NCBI RefSeq assembly: GCF_028453695.1 | Contig: NC_135777.1 | Location: 18,651,714-18,715,713 of the forward strand | DNA length: 64,000 nucleotides | Source: Augochlora pura | Taxonomy: Eukaryota; Arthropoda; Insecta; Hymenoptera; Halictidae | Direction: 5' to 3' | Part shown: piece after piece, positions 41,946 through 55,346 of the stretch | Position numbering within the stretch: the first letter of the stretch is position 1 | Layout: each line of letters opens with the position of its first letter | Program-made: the position numbers and the translations under genes | The notes under the pieces: generated by a model | What the model was told of the DNA's origin: nothing | What the model saw: the letters and a program-made list of their open reading frames with translations, nothing else | Database searches by the model: none

Positions 41946-44900
41946 ATAACCGTAGAAAAAGCGGGGGACAGAGAACAAGAAATGATATCGGCTACATTAT
42001 GCAATATTTTTTTATGTCGATCGGTCGTACCTACACACCGGTAGTGTCGCATTACTCTCGATAAAACCGGGAACGAGATCACTTTAACACGCTGAATTGT
42101 TCGTTCGGATTTGAAAGTTAATTTCTACGCTAATTTATTGCATCTTTATAATTCAATGAAAACCCACAACGCATAACAATATTTTAAAGAAATTGACGTC
42201 GTGCAACTTAACTTTTTAAGCTTCGTTTGATCAAATATATTATTTTTGTTTCAGTAGATTTAGTCGAGGTTGATGTGTTAGTGACAGTCAATCTGTTAAA
42301 ATGAAGTTGAGTCAACCGTATTTAATATAAAATGTTCGAGCATCCAATCCTGAACGAAATTCTTTGACTATATTTAGATGAAATTTCGATGTCCTCCGTC
42401 GATTAAAATTAAACCGATAATGAATTTTAGAGATAATAAATTGATAAAAGGTATTTTTGGAGTCATTATCGACCTCTTTACTTTCGAGCACGATTTTTAA
42501 AGCGTGCTCGTCGGTCTGGCAAATGTTTACAAATATTTGATCATTCTGTTCACGTGCAGACATTTTTAACTTCCTGTGTCTGGAAATATTTCAAACTGTA
42601 TTCGTTTTCTTTTCGTAATTATTTTAAATATATAGTATAATATAATATCTAATATATAGTTTTTCAAAGCCGTGCTTTAAATTAAAAGTAATATGAAAAT
42701 TACATTTTCCAAGCAAATATGCGACAGCGGTTAAATTTCGGCTATTGTTAAACGGCGATATAAACGCATAATAAAACCAGTGAAAGTTGAATGAACTAGA
42801 GATTGATCGTCATGGTATGAATTTTCAATAGTTTCATTAGAGCAACGGGGCAGCGAGAGAGAGCGTCGAGAGGAAACTTCAGCGGAAAGCATTTCTGCAG
42901 ACACATTTAATCGTTGATAATACTGTTATCACTCGCATACCGAGCGTTATTTGGTCTCTCGAAAACCAGTTAGCTTAAAAAGGCTGTGACAGATAAGGCT
43001 ATCGCGTTCATTAAGAAAAATCGCTTTATCAGAGTTTTCCAGGCACGAGGAATCACCGATAATTTAGATAACGTTTTATCCCTTTTCCCAAACAGGAAAC
43101 TTATTAATCGTATTAAACGCATTAAACGAAGAACCGTGTTTTCATTTAACTCTCGCAATTTTTATTTCGCTTTCGAACTACAAGTTCGCTGTATTTCTAC
43201 CAGACCTTTTCGTGAGTAGTGATCATTGGACTCCACATTTTATACATTTACGACAAAAATGACCGAGTCGAATATAGAACTTGTAACGAGATTAAATCCG
43301 TGGTCTATCAGTCATAGTTATTAGCGTTCAGTGGATCGCTAAATATGGAACATTCAATTTTCCTCTCGCGAGAACTCATCATCAGATTTTGACAAAATAT
43401 TCTTTTAGGGTTTTTAAGACAAGTGTTTTTACTTTTTATGTTGTTAGTTAATGGGTTAGATATTTAATTCTTCCGTTCGAGGGACGGGAAGCTATATCGC
43501 AACTATACATGCTATCCAACCGTTGACTCAGCAAGAATGAGTCACTTAGAAAATTGCGTTGGCACGCACGATACGCGTCCAAACCTCGACGATCGTAAAA
43601 TATTCGCCAGACGTTGCCGAACATAATGCGATTCGTTGAAATCAGTGAATTACTTTCGATCTTTCCCACTCTTCCGAAGAGCCAATAAAACTCTGTCTGA
43701 ACCAAGAACTACTGTGTAGCACGTCACAAACTCGGCAAGATAATCGAAATTAATAACAAATTAATTCGTTTACGTATCTGAACAATTTTATATTTTTCCT
43801 TCAAATAGATTATTCGAATAGAAATTGAAAAATTACTAGAATAATAGTGGAAATGATTAGATTTATTTCTACATAATTTAATTACGTTAAAAAATACGTA
43901 TTTTGTCGACGAAACAAAGCGAATTGTACAAATTGTTATAAAGCAATTAATAAATTATGAGAAAACACTTTATACCTATTAATGTCATTTTATTTTAAAT
44001 CGAGTATTGTCTGAATCAATTTCTGTGCGAGTGAATATTTGTTCGAATGAATTCTTATTCAGGTCAATTGTTATATAAATACGTTCTTATTCGTTTGGAT
44101 ATTTCTTCGATAATATCAAATAAAATTGTATTCGTTTATCTTTGTCATCCGAATAAAATTTCGCGCAACGCTGGATCACGCGTTCTCATTGGCGCATCGA
44201 TGCCAAAATTCCTGTCCTTCAGCTGCGATAACTTCGTCCATTAATTCCCACAGGGAAAAATGAACGATCCCGAATGTGTCTCGATAAAATCTAGCACCCG
44301 ATAAAAGATTCATCAACAGAGACTTCGACGATCCGGTAAGGATACGCCGACCGCGGGGAGCAATTTTATCGGCGCAGATATCAAAAAGCAAACCGCGCGA
44401 TGTCGGCCGACTATCTTTGATCGAAGATAAACAGAACTTCGTTCGAACAATGCACACACGACAGAGGAGAGCGTCGCGCATCGCGCATGGAATAACACGC
44501 GCGATCACGGTGCATCGAGAGCACGTCGATTCGCGTCGATCGAGTAGGAGAGCAAGTGTTGCTCGAATCCGCGGCGCAAATTTTGTTTCTTAAACACACA
44601 AAGCGATCCAAACTTCCACGGGAACTATCGAACTGTCTTCCGGTACCTCCCCCCACCCCTTAATCACCCCTCGCACACCGTGTCGATACATCTCTATTAC
44701 GTTACCGGTGTTGATTAAAGCGACTCGTTAAGCCATCGAAATTCGCGGCACACCCTCCTGGCGTGTAATTGCGAAACTGACGGTCGTGATTAACGCGTTA
44801 ACGCTTTGTCGATCGTTAGTCTCTCGCGACTGAAATTCCTGCTTCTTACCTACCGATTAGGCTGCGCTCGTTAATTCTTCGATAGAATTATCTCTGCGCG

Positions 44901-45939
44901 TTCTCGCGTCGTCGTATTCTTCTTATATCTTATATCTTCTAGAAATTTATATTATTTAGTAAACGTTTATCGAAGCTAAAGATATTAGAAACTCCGCCTG
45001 TGACATTTATTCCTCTATTTAAAACAGTTTGATTTCTGTGTTAAAAGATCTTACGTTGTATGCTCGATTTAACCAAAAAAATCCCCACTTTAATTTACTT
45101 TTGCTAATTTCTTATGTATTTCTTAAGGCAACGCAACAATATAGTTTTACTTCAGCCTAACAGTGTCTTTATGAAAAAAGGATCCCGTCTCGACTGCTTC
45201 GACCGCGAGATCGCTAATGAAACGGGCTAATAAAAACCGTACGAAAGCCATAGTTCCAATAATACGCGTTACGTAACCGTACGGCACACTCGACACCGGC
45301 CTGGAGAAGTAGAGAAAAAAAATGCTGTGGAGATCCATAATCAGTCCGATAACGAAATCCCCGTAGCTACTCGCGTGTCAACGCAGCGGCCAATCGCTTC
45401 GTTTCGCCGCGTATTCGATTACGCGGCTTCTGAAAGTGAGTCGCGTTAAAAGCGAGCACCGGCGACGAGCGTTCCGGGATTTGCGTTTCCATTAGAGCCA
45501 CCGCTTTTCGGGGAAGAAGCTTTCGCTTTTTTTTTTTTTGTTCACGGACTATCTAGCAGAAACCGGCGCGGGCGCGCGGAAGTTTGACTCGGCTCCTTTT
45601 CAGCCGTCGCGTAATTAACCCAGATTCTTAATTAGCGTACGCAATCTCGCGACCAGGCCGGTGTTCCTCAGCGCCGTTTCGATCGAGGCTGGACCACAGG
45701 TTGCTACAGACAGCTTATGTCCGCCAATCGGCGCGGAATCGTTTGCTAAAACGTCGTAGTAGACATCAGAATGTTGCAACTAAAAATCTCGGCTGTCTAA
45801 ATTATCACAGCTGTTGCGTCGAATTGAATTTATAGCGATGCCATGCAAAGTTTGCTAAAAAGTTTTACTTAGCAAATAAATACATAAGCGAAATAGTAAA
45901 AATATAAAGTGAAATATAATTTTGCCTATTGCCGTTTAA

Positions 45940-46216
45940 CCATTTCCCGTGTCATTTAGCTCGACGAAACTCGGGTCCGAGCGGTCCGCCTCAACGCGCG
46001 CTAAACAGACCAGACTGATGTTTGTAACGTAACGGGCAAAAAATCAGTCCGCGAGCTCGGCTTGTTATGTTTACGTTTGGCCCAAGTATGTGTTCGCGAC
46101 TCGGACTCGCGATATTTATGTTTGGCCCAAGTAACTGTTCGCGATCTGACTTGCGATATTCATGTTTGGGCAAAAATCTTTATCGCGAGTCTGACTCGCT
46201 AAAGTACGGGGAGGGG
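45940..46216. mobile_element. TTAA-flanked MITE enclosing a 45-bp tandem repeat
   Basis: TTAA at 45936-45939 and 46217-46220 flank ends that are imperfect inverted repeats: CCATTTCCCGTGTCATTTAGC on the left and, reverse-complemented, CCCCTCCCCGTACTTTAGC on the right. The interior is largely the 45-bp tandem repeat. The terminal sequence differs from the CCCTTTGCACTC family, so this is a second piggyBac-like MITE type. Confidence 0.55.
46050..46200. repeat. 45-bp tandem repeat inside a MITE
   Basis: Units start at 46050, 46095, 46140 and 46184 with CGCGA(G/C/T)...C. The shared core is GATATTTATGTTTGGCCCAA. Because the period is 45, a minus-strand frame of about 60 codons stays open across all copies, but it shows no sign of a real protein. 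Confidence 0.75.
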
Positions 46217-47243
46217 TTAAAATATCTTTCGCGAACAATGTAAAAAGATAAGAACGTTGCTAATTTGTATTTACGTACACAATTGAGATATTAATAACAA
46301 AGAAGTTGTAACTATGTACTAATCAGTTAGCACCTGGCGAGGAGGATGCGTTAAACCGAGGACATCGTTAAAAGCTTTTTAAAAGGGAACACCGACCGTT
46401 CGCCGTTCTTAGGAAACTTCGCACGTTTGTGTAACAGCGAAAAATAAGAGGTGTCCCGTTTTAAACTGCGGAGACTCGAGTTTAAGGGGTGAGAACACCC
46501 TCCGAAGATTGCCAGCCTCGGGGCTGTTTCGGGAACTATTACAGATAAAATGTACTTTGAATTGCAAAGTTGTTGATCGCGTCGCGAACAGTATTTGTTA
46601 TAACTTCTTGATAGATGGATAAATTTGGAAAAATCGGGTCGGAGCCCTTTTATGGAAATGTGTTACGGTCCACGCGAAATGTCGGGCTTTTTATTACATG
46701 TGACATCTGTAACCTCTTCCACAATCTTATTGTATATTTCCAGCACATTTTGCCAAAAAGGATGTTTTACAAATTCTGCATTTCTGTCACTTAGTTTCAG
46801 TTTCATACGACTGTGAATTCCATTCTTGCGATTCTTTTACAAGCCGAGTTTATTCTCGTCGGTTTTTACTGTTAATTTAACAATGTGATGAAATAGAAAT
46901 TCTCGAGTAGCTCCACTGTTTTATAATAGTCGTGGAAAATGGCAATTTTGCATAAAACGCCACAGTGATTCGATATTTTCGACGATCGAGACACAAGCTT
47001 TGACGTATAGCGAAATGGAGGTCACGCCGGCACGCGAAACGGTGTCTCTCGCAGCCCCGCAGCCTCTGCAACAATTGTCAGTGCGACATCAAGCAAACAA
47101 TAGGATATGGAGCAACGTGGGACAGGAGATTATCGCGTCAGAGGAATCGATATCTAATGCTTCCGGCTTCGACAAACACCGACAGTGATTTGTATCCTAA
47201 TTCCGTGACGCGTCGCGTCCTCCGCCGAGCCGAGCACAAAACA

Positions 47244-47271
47244 GGGGGGGGGGGGAGAGAGAGAGAGAGAA
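47244..47271. repeat. Poly-G plus GA microsatellite
   Basis: Twelve G residues followed by (AG)8. Confidence 0.9.
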
Positions 47272-50135
47272 TCGTGTGTCAATCGTGTCCTTGGACGGCC
47301 GCTCGTGGAAAATTCGCAGGCCCTGAATCACTCAGGAAATACAATTTACCGTGCCGCGCCTCGCTCACGAAACTGGAGCGGTGTCCGGAACGTCGTGAAA
47401 ATGTCCGGCCCCTTCATGTCTTCCTTCCATTGGCTTACATCGGACACGCCGGTCACGTTGCAATATTCGGCCGGAATCGTATTTTACGATCCCCGATTCC
47501 ACCGTTTCTTGGCACGGCACTGTTTTGCAATCGGAAACGCGCGATACACCGTCGCGGGACAGTTGCGCAACCGAACGTTAACTTGTAACATCGATTTAAC
47601 ACCGGAACCATCGGACCGGCCGGCATTGTGTACGATTTTCTCTGTTACGGTTACTGGAACTCTTGAAATCGGAATTTTCGCAATCATTTTCTTCGCTCCA
47701 GCATACACTTGTCGTTATTACAAAATAATATAAATTTATGGCAGCTTTAATGATAGTCATTTAACTAAACATGTCAAGATTTACAAGTAACTCATTCTAA
47801 TAATTATAAGTAATTTATTTGAATTTTTCACAACTTTTATAACAGTGTCACAGAGTCGAATAATTGGTCCCTCTGATTTTCGTTAATCATCTATTCATTT
47901 CCATCAAAAACGCATAAAATTCACAATCCAATCAAAACAATCTTACATTTTCATATTTCTATATTATCTATATATTTGATGCAACCATTTTTGTTAAATT
48001 AAACTGCATATTATAGATTTCTGCGAATGTACTGCGTTTCGTATTCTGTATAAAATCGACAGTCCAATTGCAACATGAATCCTTTCAATACCTTTACAAT
48101 ACGATTTTTGTAAAAAAAAAGCATAAAATCCACGCTAACCATAATCGCAACTCGAATTGTCCTCGACGAACATCCGAGCCAAATCGTTGGTATCCTGTCT
48201 ATCGTTTCGTCGCTCTAAATCGAGAAGATCCGAGCGATCGGCGTCGACTTCGCTCGATAAAACGTGTATCGAGGGTCAAAGGGGCCGGAGCAGCTCCTAA
48301 GCAAATCGGCAGAAGGTTCCAGGGATCCGCGGGGTTTCTTATCGGGAGCAGACGCCGGGGACTGCCACTTTTCCAATCGAAATCCCTATCTAGATGCGAC
48401 ACAGGGCTCGCTAGACGGAGAGCCAATCGAGGGGATATTCGGGAACGGCGCGATTCGCGCCGATAATTCCCAGTCGTTAGAATTCAATCCCCCCCTCCAC
48501 GCCCCGCCCTCCGGGCGAGCTCGAGATGGAGGCTTTTCGGGCGCGGGTCGGGTATCGTATCCCCGGCAGAAAGTAGAGCGTCCTGGATTCGGGCAGGAAG
48601 CAACGGACGAGCGCCGATAAGGCTCGCTCGCGCAAAGGGTATAACCTGGCCCGATACCGCGCGCGGCCTGCCACCCCCGCGCAAAAGGAAATTTATTCGA
48701 GCGAGGAATTTAAGCGGTGTGTCGCTATGTGGGTCGAGACCTTTCCGCGGGTTCGGGTGGTCGGCCGTTTCCGCGGACGGGGAAGAAAATATTTCTTGCC
48801 ACGGCGGTGGATTAAGGGCCGCGATAAAACGCGGCGGGAAGTTACTGACAGGTACGTTCGGAGGTATTGGGCGGCTGCATTTATTTTTTGGGGTCCGATA
48901 AACCTGGGAAATTCACGATTCTGGACATCGATCGCTATTCCTGTTCTCGCGGGATTATTTTTAATCGAACTCGGCGCGGAGCAGCCATTAACGGTACCTA
49001 CGGTATTTTGTGTAATACAATGGAGCTTTAATCTTCAATTAAGCCGTTTCATTATTCCACTATTAGTAATAATAAGAATATAATCTGGTACTGTAATTGA
49101 ATAACTATATCATTCGGCGAATTCGTAAATATTTAATCTGTTCCTGTAGTAAATGAAGAAGTTACATAAATATTAAACCGCGTATGGTGTGTTACGTATT
49201 AGACATATCAAACTATTAAATCATGTCTAATATCCACCAAGAGTCTCTCTTTTTCTTTCAATCATTTCCCTCTTCCCACTAGTCTATTTGCAACAGGAAG
49301 GTTAAACAAATTAAACGCTATCCAGGCACACTAACTATTAAATCATGCCCGATATCGACTCGCAGTCCAATTCCTTTTTGATCATGCACTCGCGCCCGTT
49401 CTCATCCACCGTTCGATGCATTTCTCCGCCGTTCTACCGGCGGCTCCTCGAAACCCGCCTACTCCGGCATAGCGAGCGACAGGCCATAACTCTCCTGCTC
49501 AAACAGCGACGCGTTCTACCAGGTTCCGCCCGGTGTCGTTGCGTACAAGCTTCATCGAGTGTAGAAGTCGACCGCTTAACGGATTTCCTGGCCGATGCTC
49601 GCGCCCGTTCCGACCTCTGCTCCGTGCACCAAAGCCGGCGCCGAGCGAAGCCGAGGCTTCGAGAGTTCTCCTCTCTCGTTGGGCCCCGCTTACACGCTTT
49701 CGCACTCCGTGTCTCCTTCGACCCCGGAAAAATCGAAAGGCCGACCGTGGAACGCCGGGGCTCGCCTGGTAATTTCCATGATTCTGGAAGCGCCGCGAAA
49801 CTCGCGACAAACGAACCGGGGCCGCGTGGAATTTGCAACCGGGAGTAGTCGCCTGGCAAATAGAATAATTTGTCTTGGTCCTGCGACTGCGGCGGACCTG
49901 TTCTCGCGCGGTCTGACGAACCGGCTGAATGAGAATAACTGTTGCGAGAACAGATTAAGACTACGCTGTTGTTCCAGTTGGAATACCTTGAGATTGCGGA
50001 ATTGTGTGTCTCTACGGGTCGGGTTTTTTAGTCTGCGACTGGTTGGCTGATGGTTTTAGATGGTAAACTGGCTACGGTAGTCGTAAGTTTGTTAAGAGAA
50101 ACAATAGATACTTTTCTATGTTCGATTAATATTAA

Positions 50136-50372
50136 CCCTTTGCACTCGAGTGGTGACTCTAAGCCACCACTAAAATGATTACAACACGTTTCAAAATAAT
50201 TTTTATATTAAAAATTAGATTTCAAAAATTATTAAAAGTATAACTATTATCGTGTGAGTTACAAGATTCAATTTCATATGCATGAAATACATTTTGTCAT
50301 ATAAAATGGAAAGACTATATGTCTGAAGAGTTATTTTTGAATTAAAGTTAAAATGGCTTCGAGTGCAAAGGG
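50136..50372. mobile_element. piggyBac-type MITE, intact copy
   Basis: A 237-bp element between TTAA duplications (50132-50135 and 50373-50376) with a 14-base perfect terminal inverted repeat CCCTTTGCACTCGA. The interior is AT-rich and noncoding. It is the best-preserved member of the family also present at 23124 and 29609. The ends match those of the larger element at 54398. Confidence 0.8.
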
Positions 50373-50966
50373 TTAATTATCGAATAACTAATTCATTTGT
50401 TTAATGAAACGAAAGCTGGAGAATCTATCACGAAACTTGCATTTCGCTTGTTCTATATAAAAGCAAGCTGATAATAATACAATAGCAAACTTAAAATCAT
50501 CGAACAATCTTTCCATTGTTCCGTATTTTCTCTGTTCATTTTCATGGTAAATGCATCAAATTCGCTGTCTATTGATTAGAAACGAACTTCCACGACGATA
50601 CAAATGATCGAATCGGTTCCGACGACTTCAGCAATGAAAATTCTCGGATCCAAAAGGCCACTCGAAAAAGGAGTGTCACTCCGGTCTTCCCGAGTTTCCG
50701 GGCGAAGTAAACGTTCGCAAAATAGAGGGTGGTTCTCGAGTGCTCGGTGAAAAGGGGCTAAAGTTCGCGAGAGCACACGCGAGGCGCGTATTCGAGCCGA
50801 CTCGAGTTATGCAAATTAAATGGAATTATTTTCCCGTTTCGCGGTTGAAAAGCTCCGTTGAAAAGTCTCCGGGGACGGCGCGGGAGCCGAGACGGAGGGG
50901 GCCACGGATGCGCTCGTGAAAAACGAAGAATTCTTCAGGCTGCGAACGATATGCGGCGCGGAGAGA

Positions 50967-50970
<4 letters not shown>

Positions 50971-51006
<36 letters not shown>

Positions 51007-51014
51007 GTGTGTGG
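50971..51014. repeat. GA/GT compound microsatellite
   Basis: (GA)n of about 34 bases followed by (GT)5. Confidence 0.9.
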
Positions 51015-53562
51015 GCGTGCGAGCCGAAAGGAAGCTGAATACGCGAACGCGAGCTTTTCAAGCCGATCCCGGCGAAGATTAAATGCGACGATCCCTTTTT
51101 CTCGCCAATATTCCGCCAACCCCGCGCTCGCTCTACTCGCTTAGGCCACCCGGAAGTCCACTTCTCCACCGTCGTTTCTACGAACCGCTAGAACTTCCGG
51201 CAAACCCGGCGATTTGCGTCCTTGCCGCGAGTTGCAAGTTGCGGAACAGTCGATCAGCCGGCCGGTACCGGTTAGCTGGCCTGGACTGGGATTCTTGCGC
51301 TCGTAAGAAGTCGTTAATTAGCACTGCTAAGTAACTCACTTGTTTAAATAGAAATTGAGAAGTTAATGTGTGCGATGCCGAGTACTTCACTCTTTTTGGA
51401 TTCTGTAGATTCTATGCGGACTTGATACGTGGAATATATTAGCGTGGAAGCTCATTTTCATCTTCCATCTTTTGAGGCGTTCAAAGTGTTAAGCGATTGA
51501 AATTGTCACATATTGAAATAAAGACAACTATTGAGAATTTTTAGCTTCTCGAGATGAATAGGCCTACACATTGGAACTGTATTTCTTCGCAGCGAGCATG
51601 ATTGTCAACACACATTTAACTAGATAGGAAGGATATAACAGTTAGATATTCTTTATTACATTACATATACATTTTAAATCATAAATTTTAGTTATAACAA
51701 CCAAGTGACATTTCTTCGTTACTAATCAGATTACTTAGCCCAAATACACTCTCCAACAAAACAGTCAAATGGTTCGCTAGATTACGCGAAACTCATTAAA
51801 AGCAGGTACACACTCCCAAACCAGCTTCTTACAATTATCTCGGAAAACGTTTAGCGTCCATATACCACCGAATATCTTCTCTCCTCCACACATTTAAAAT
51901 CGCAGATCCGTACGTACGCTTTCATAACCGATTCTATAATGCATAAAAGCGGTTGTTAGCGCTGCCATTACGCGAACCGCGACGGTAACGTAGAAGGCGG
52001 CCCTTTAAAAATTAATTTTCACGGGGTCGAGTAGATCTCGGGCGGCGGAGCCGCAGGTTTCTACGGCCCTGCATAAGAAATGGAACCGCATCCAGCGGCC
52101 GGCCACGTTTATCCGGAAGATAATGGAGTGCTCGTTGGGGTACAGGCGGCGGAAAAAGTCCGCGGTTTCCGAACGGAAGGGGCTGCGAGTGACATAACGC
52201 CGGAGCGACTCTTTAGAATTGACGCCCGGGGGACAAAGCGACAAAGTGTTACAAGCATGCTTCTTCCGGCGATTGTCCCTGCCCCGCTGCTGCGATCATT
52301 ACAACGCCGGGCTACGTGACCGGATTCGCGATCGATCTTCGTCCGTGTCCCGCGGACGATCGATGCGGAGAAAACGATTCTCGCAGAGGGACAAGCCGGA
52401 CGCGACAAACCGTGCCTAATCTATTCACGCTTCTGTCTATCGTAGCTTTTGCTTACGGTCCAATTCCGCGACTTCGATGACAAATAAACCGTGCCCGGGT
52501 TCCCGGCGCTCCGACACCAGAGCACTTTCGTTACCCGGTGCGACGCTACGCCGCGGCACGATTAAACGCGGCGCTTCGTCGCGGAAGGCTAATGAGAGGA
52601 TTTTAGCAGCGAGATAACGAAGACGGTTCTCTGCGAAAACGACTGCCAGAGAGATCTCTCGAGCGAACTGAATGATCGAGAATACTTGATTCCGATCTGG
52701 AGACCTTTAACTGCAAAATATTGTCTGGAGGTAGAGCATCGTTTTATTTATTTTCTAATATTTTAGACTATGTTTTCAAATTACCATTTTATTATTTAAA
52801 ATATTCCGGATAAAAACTTGTGAGTAAAAAGTACCATTTTTGTTCACCAGCTTTAAATACTTGAAGCTATACGATATTTTTAATAGCTCGAACCACAAGT
52901 GATTTTTATAAACGAAATATCTGTACATATATCGAAGTACCATGTCTATGAATTTAATTCGGTTATGTGCTTCGAAGTACGATTTTTATCGATGACTTTT
53001 CTATGTACGCTCTCGAGTACCAATTCAGTGAAATAAATTTTCTCGAGTGGCCTTCGAGCGCGAACTTTTGTAACGAAATTTTTTTTCCCCGGATACTTCA
53101 AAGTATCAATTCTTTTATGAAACTTTTCTGTACCGAAAGAAGAACGTGTGCCGACTTTGTGAAACGAGCTTCGCGGCACAGATCGCGGAGCACGGGTTTT
53201 CGAGGGAGAGTCGCGTTTCGCCGGGTAATTTCGCAATTTCCCGAGCGCCGGGTATATAAATAATAATATCGGTATATTATCCACAATGGGTTGTGTAATA
53301 AGGGGAGCCCGAGTGTAGAAACTTGTTGACCCATATTTCCCGGGAGTTTTCCACGCGGCGAGAGTCTCACGGCGGCGCGGCGGCCCGCGACGAGTCAAGC
53401 GGGTTCGGATTTCCAGAAAATTGGCGGAACCCAGGGGCCGTGGGACTGCGAGAAGCCTACGGACACTCTTCCGAGTTTCCAATCTCGTTCTACCGTGAAA
53501 TTAATTCAGACTCTGCCGCCCGGCCACCCCCGCATTTCTCTCCGCGCCCCACCCCACCCCTC

Positions 53563-53583
53563 CGACCGCCGCCGCCGCCGCCT
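53563..53583. repeat. CCG trinucleotide repeat
   Basis: A short (CCG)5-6 tract in a Pro-codon-rich CpG patch. It is probably noncoding. Confidence 0.7.
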
Positions 53584-53986
53584 CTTTACTACCAACAAGC
53601 CCTGCACACCGGCAAAGAGTCGATTAAGTGGACGCCTCGACATCGAGACGCGTTTACGCTGTAATCCCTCCAGATGTGTCTGTTTTCCTCTTTCTAATCG
53701 TCCGGCGTATCGATCCGAGCCCTCGACAGTCGTTTAACTTCAACGGGCAAGCAAATTGTTTGATACAGAAATGGCTGTCTGCGGAATAGCCCTCTTTACT
53801 TTCGCTTCGTCGGCGGTTAACCCTGTCGTGCATACCCCGGCTCTTTTCTGACCTCGATCATTTATTTGCTCGACTCTGGACCGGCTCGATTTTCGCCAAA
53901 ATGATTTTGTACTTTCTTTTAGACGAACAATTTGATTTGTTTGAACGTAGATTCTAATTAAATTGTGGAAAATGTCGACGAATGCA

Positions 53987-54066
53987 CTTTTGATATTTTT
54001 TTATTATTTTACACTTTTGATATTTTTATTATTTTACACTTTCGATATTTTTATTATTTTACAATT
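53987..54066. repeat. 26-bp AT-rich tandem repeat
   Basis: Three head-to-tail copies of CTTTTGATATTTTTATTATT plus TTACA with very few differences. Confidence 0.85.
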
Positions 54067-54404
54067 TTATAATATCGTATATTTAGTTATATTTTGTATT
54101 ATTACTGGGAAACACAAGCACGGTGTCATTTTATTCGTACGCGGATTGTAATTAAAACTGGGTAAAATTTTACTGAACACACCTCTGCCATTTGTATTAT
54201 TGTATTATAGTCTTTACATTCTTAATATTCTACTTGTAGTATTATTTTTATTATTATCATAAAATTTAATAAAAGATAAAATACGTATAAATACTTTGTA
54301 ACGTCATTCTGTTCGTACCTGAATTGTAATTAAGATCGCATAAAATCTGAACTTTTGCCCTTATTGTATTTAAATTTCTAATACCTTACTCTTTTAACGC
54401 TTTG

Positions 54405-54476
54405 CACTCCGCTGTCCCCTCTCAGGGGACATCGTAATTCCAGCATATCACTCCGCTGTCCCCTCTCAGGGGACAT
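54405..54476. repeat. Duplicated subterminal hairpin of the piggyBac-like element
   Basis: CACTCCGCTGTCCCCTCTCA plus GGGGACAT occurs at 54405 and 54449 (44-base period). Each copy folds into a perfect 7-bp stem with a TCTCA loop. It is probably a transposase-binding repeat, by analogy with known piggyBac ends. Confidence 0.75.
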
Positions 54477-54863
54477 TCAAGTTCATTAGCGACTACGGGG
54501 AATTGAGTTATTTCAGCGCAACTTTTTGAGACATGCATGTTTCCCTGAAGCTTTCTCTTGTAATGGCACAAGAAATCAAATTAAAATATCGTAAAATTAC
54601 TAAGTATATACAAGCACTGTAAGCGGGTTCTGTGTTAGACGAGAACGTGAGAGGCGTGCTCACGACGGCCCGAGCACTTGTCAACGCAACTTTTAAAGAC
54701 CGATAAGGAGAGTTTGTAGAAGAAAGGTCGGCATGCGAACATAGCACGCACTGTATAGTGAGATTTATAATTATAAATAAACAAGTCTAAATCTGGAGAA
54801 AAAGATTTTCAAAGCTGAGCTCAGCCTGAAGCTTCGAGCAGTACACATAAAACTACAGAGTGA

Positions 54864-55346
54864 GACAGTCGGAAAAGTAATTCTTTCCTTAGTGGAAAAA
54901 CAAAAACAAAAACAAAAACAAGAAAACAAGAAAACAAGAAAACAAGAAAACAAGAAAACAAGAAAACAAGAGAATCAAGAGAATCAAGAGAATCAAGAGA
55001 ATCAAGAGAATCAAGAGAATCAAGAAAATCAAGAAAACAAACAAATAATGAAAGGCCAATGACACACCACAAGATTGTCAAAACACTAATTGACCAATTG
55101 TGGGGCGATTTTCGCGTATAGAGAACGCGTCCATCCACATCTTCTGCGGACAATAGATTAGACAACAAATTACATATTCTAGATGTAGGCCAAAGAAAAC
55201 GAGACTGTATTGTTTGTTCTAACGGGAAAACATCTGGTGGCAGGCGTCAAACAAATTATTGTTGTCAAACATGCATTAATGAGCCTGCTGTGCATATTGG
55301 GGAGTGTTTCAAAATATATCATACTGTACAAAATTATAAACAATAA
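54864..55346 (+). pseudogene. piggyBac transposase, C-terminal remnant with zinc ribbon
   Basis: A frame opens at 54864, passes through the minisatellite, continues as NNERPMTHHKIVKTLIDQLW and meets TAG at 55119-55121. It then resumes as RPSTSSADNRLDNK, RKRDCIVCS, CCQTC, CFKIYHT and a final stop at 55344-55346. The spaced Cys pairs (C-x2-C, then C-C-x2-C, then C and H) are the cysteine-rich C-terminal domain of piggyBac transposases, which binds the transposon ends. The DDD catalytic domain upstream is absent. One in-frame stop and the deletion make it a pseudogene. Its position 190 bases from the right end fits an intact 3' part. Confidence 0.85.
54895..55050. repeat. Minisatellite within the piggyBac-like element
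   Basis: After a few CAAAAA hexamers come about seven copies of an 8-base unit AAAACAAG and then about seven copies of a 9-base unit AGAATCAAG. The 9-base part keeps the transposase frame open (Glu-Ser-Arg repeats). The array sits where the deleted catalytic core should adjoin. Confidence 0.9.

Larger units (their letters stand above)
38057..45939. other. No gene found: intron or intergenic DNA
   Basis: AT-rich sequence with GA microsatellites (38453, 40672), a lone piggyBac-type terminus (41485-41503), a hairpin-rich GC segment (41660-41945) and CpG-rich patches (about 38580-38960, 44330-44830, 45170-45700). No exon was recognised. Confidence 0.55.
46221..54393. other. No gene found: intron or intergenic DNA
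   Basis: Contains one intact MITE (50136), microsatellites (47244, 50971) and strong CpG-rich patches (about 47200-47660, 48160-48950, 49380-49900, 50640-51310, 51950-52640, 53150-53720). Overlapping long frames on several strands in these patches reflect base composition. No motif-bearing exon was seen. Confidence 0.55.

Noticed and set aside
49345..50050. Multiple long Arg/Ser/Pro-rich frames on both strands
   Set aside because: Typical of CpG-rich DNA with few stop codons. No motif, start context or splice structure supports any one of them.
51960..52000. Minus-strand VTVAVRV reading like the start of a kinesin motor (KVAVRVRP)
   Set aside because: The sequence continues as MAALTT instead of RPFN, with no donor giving the required phase. 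A chance match.
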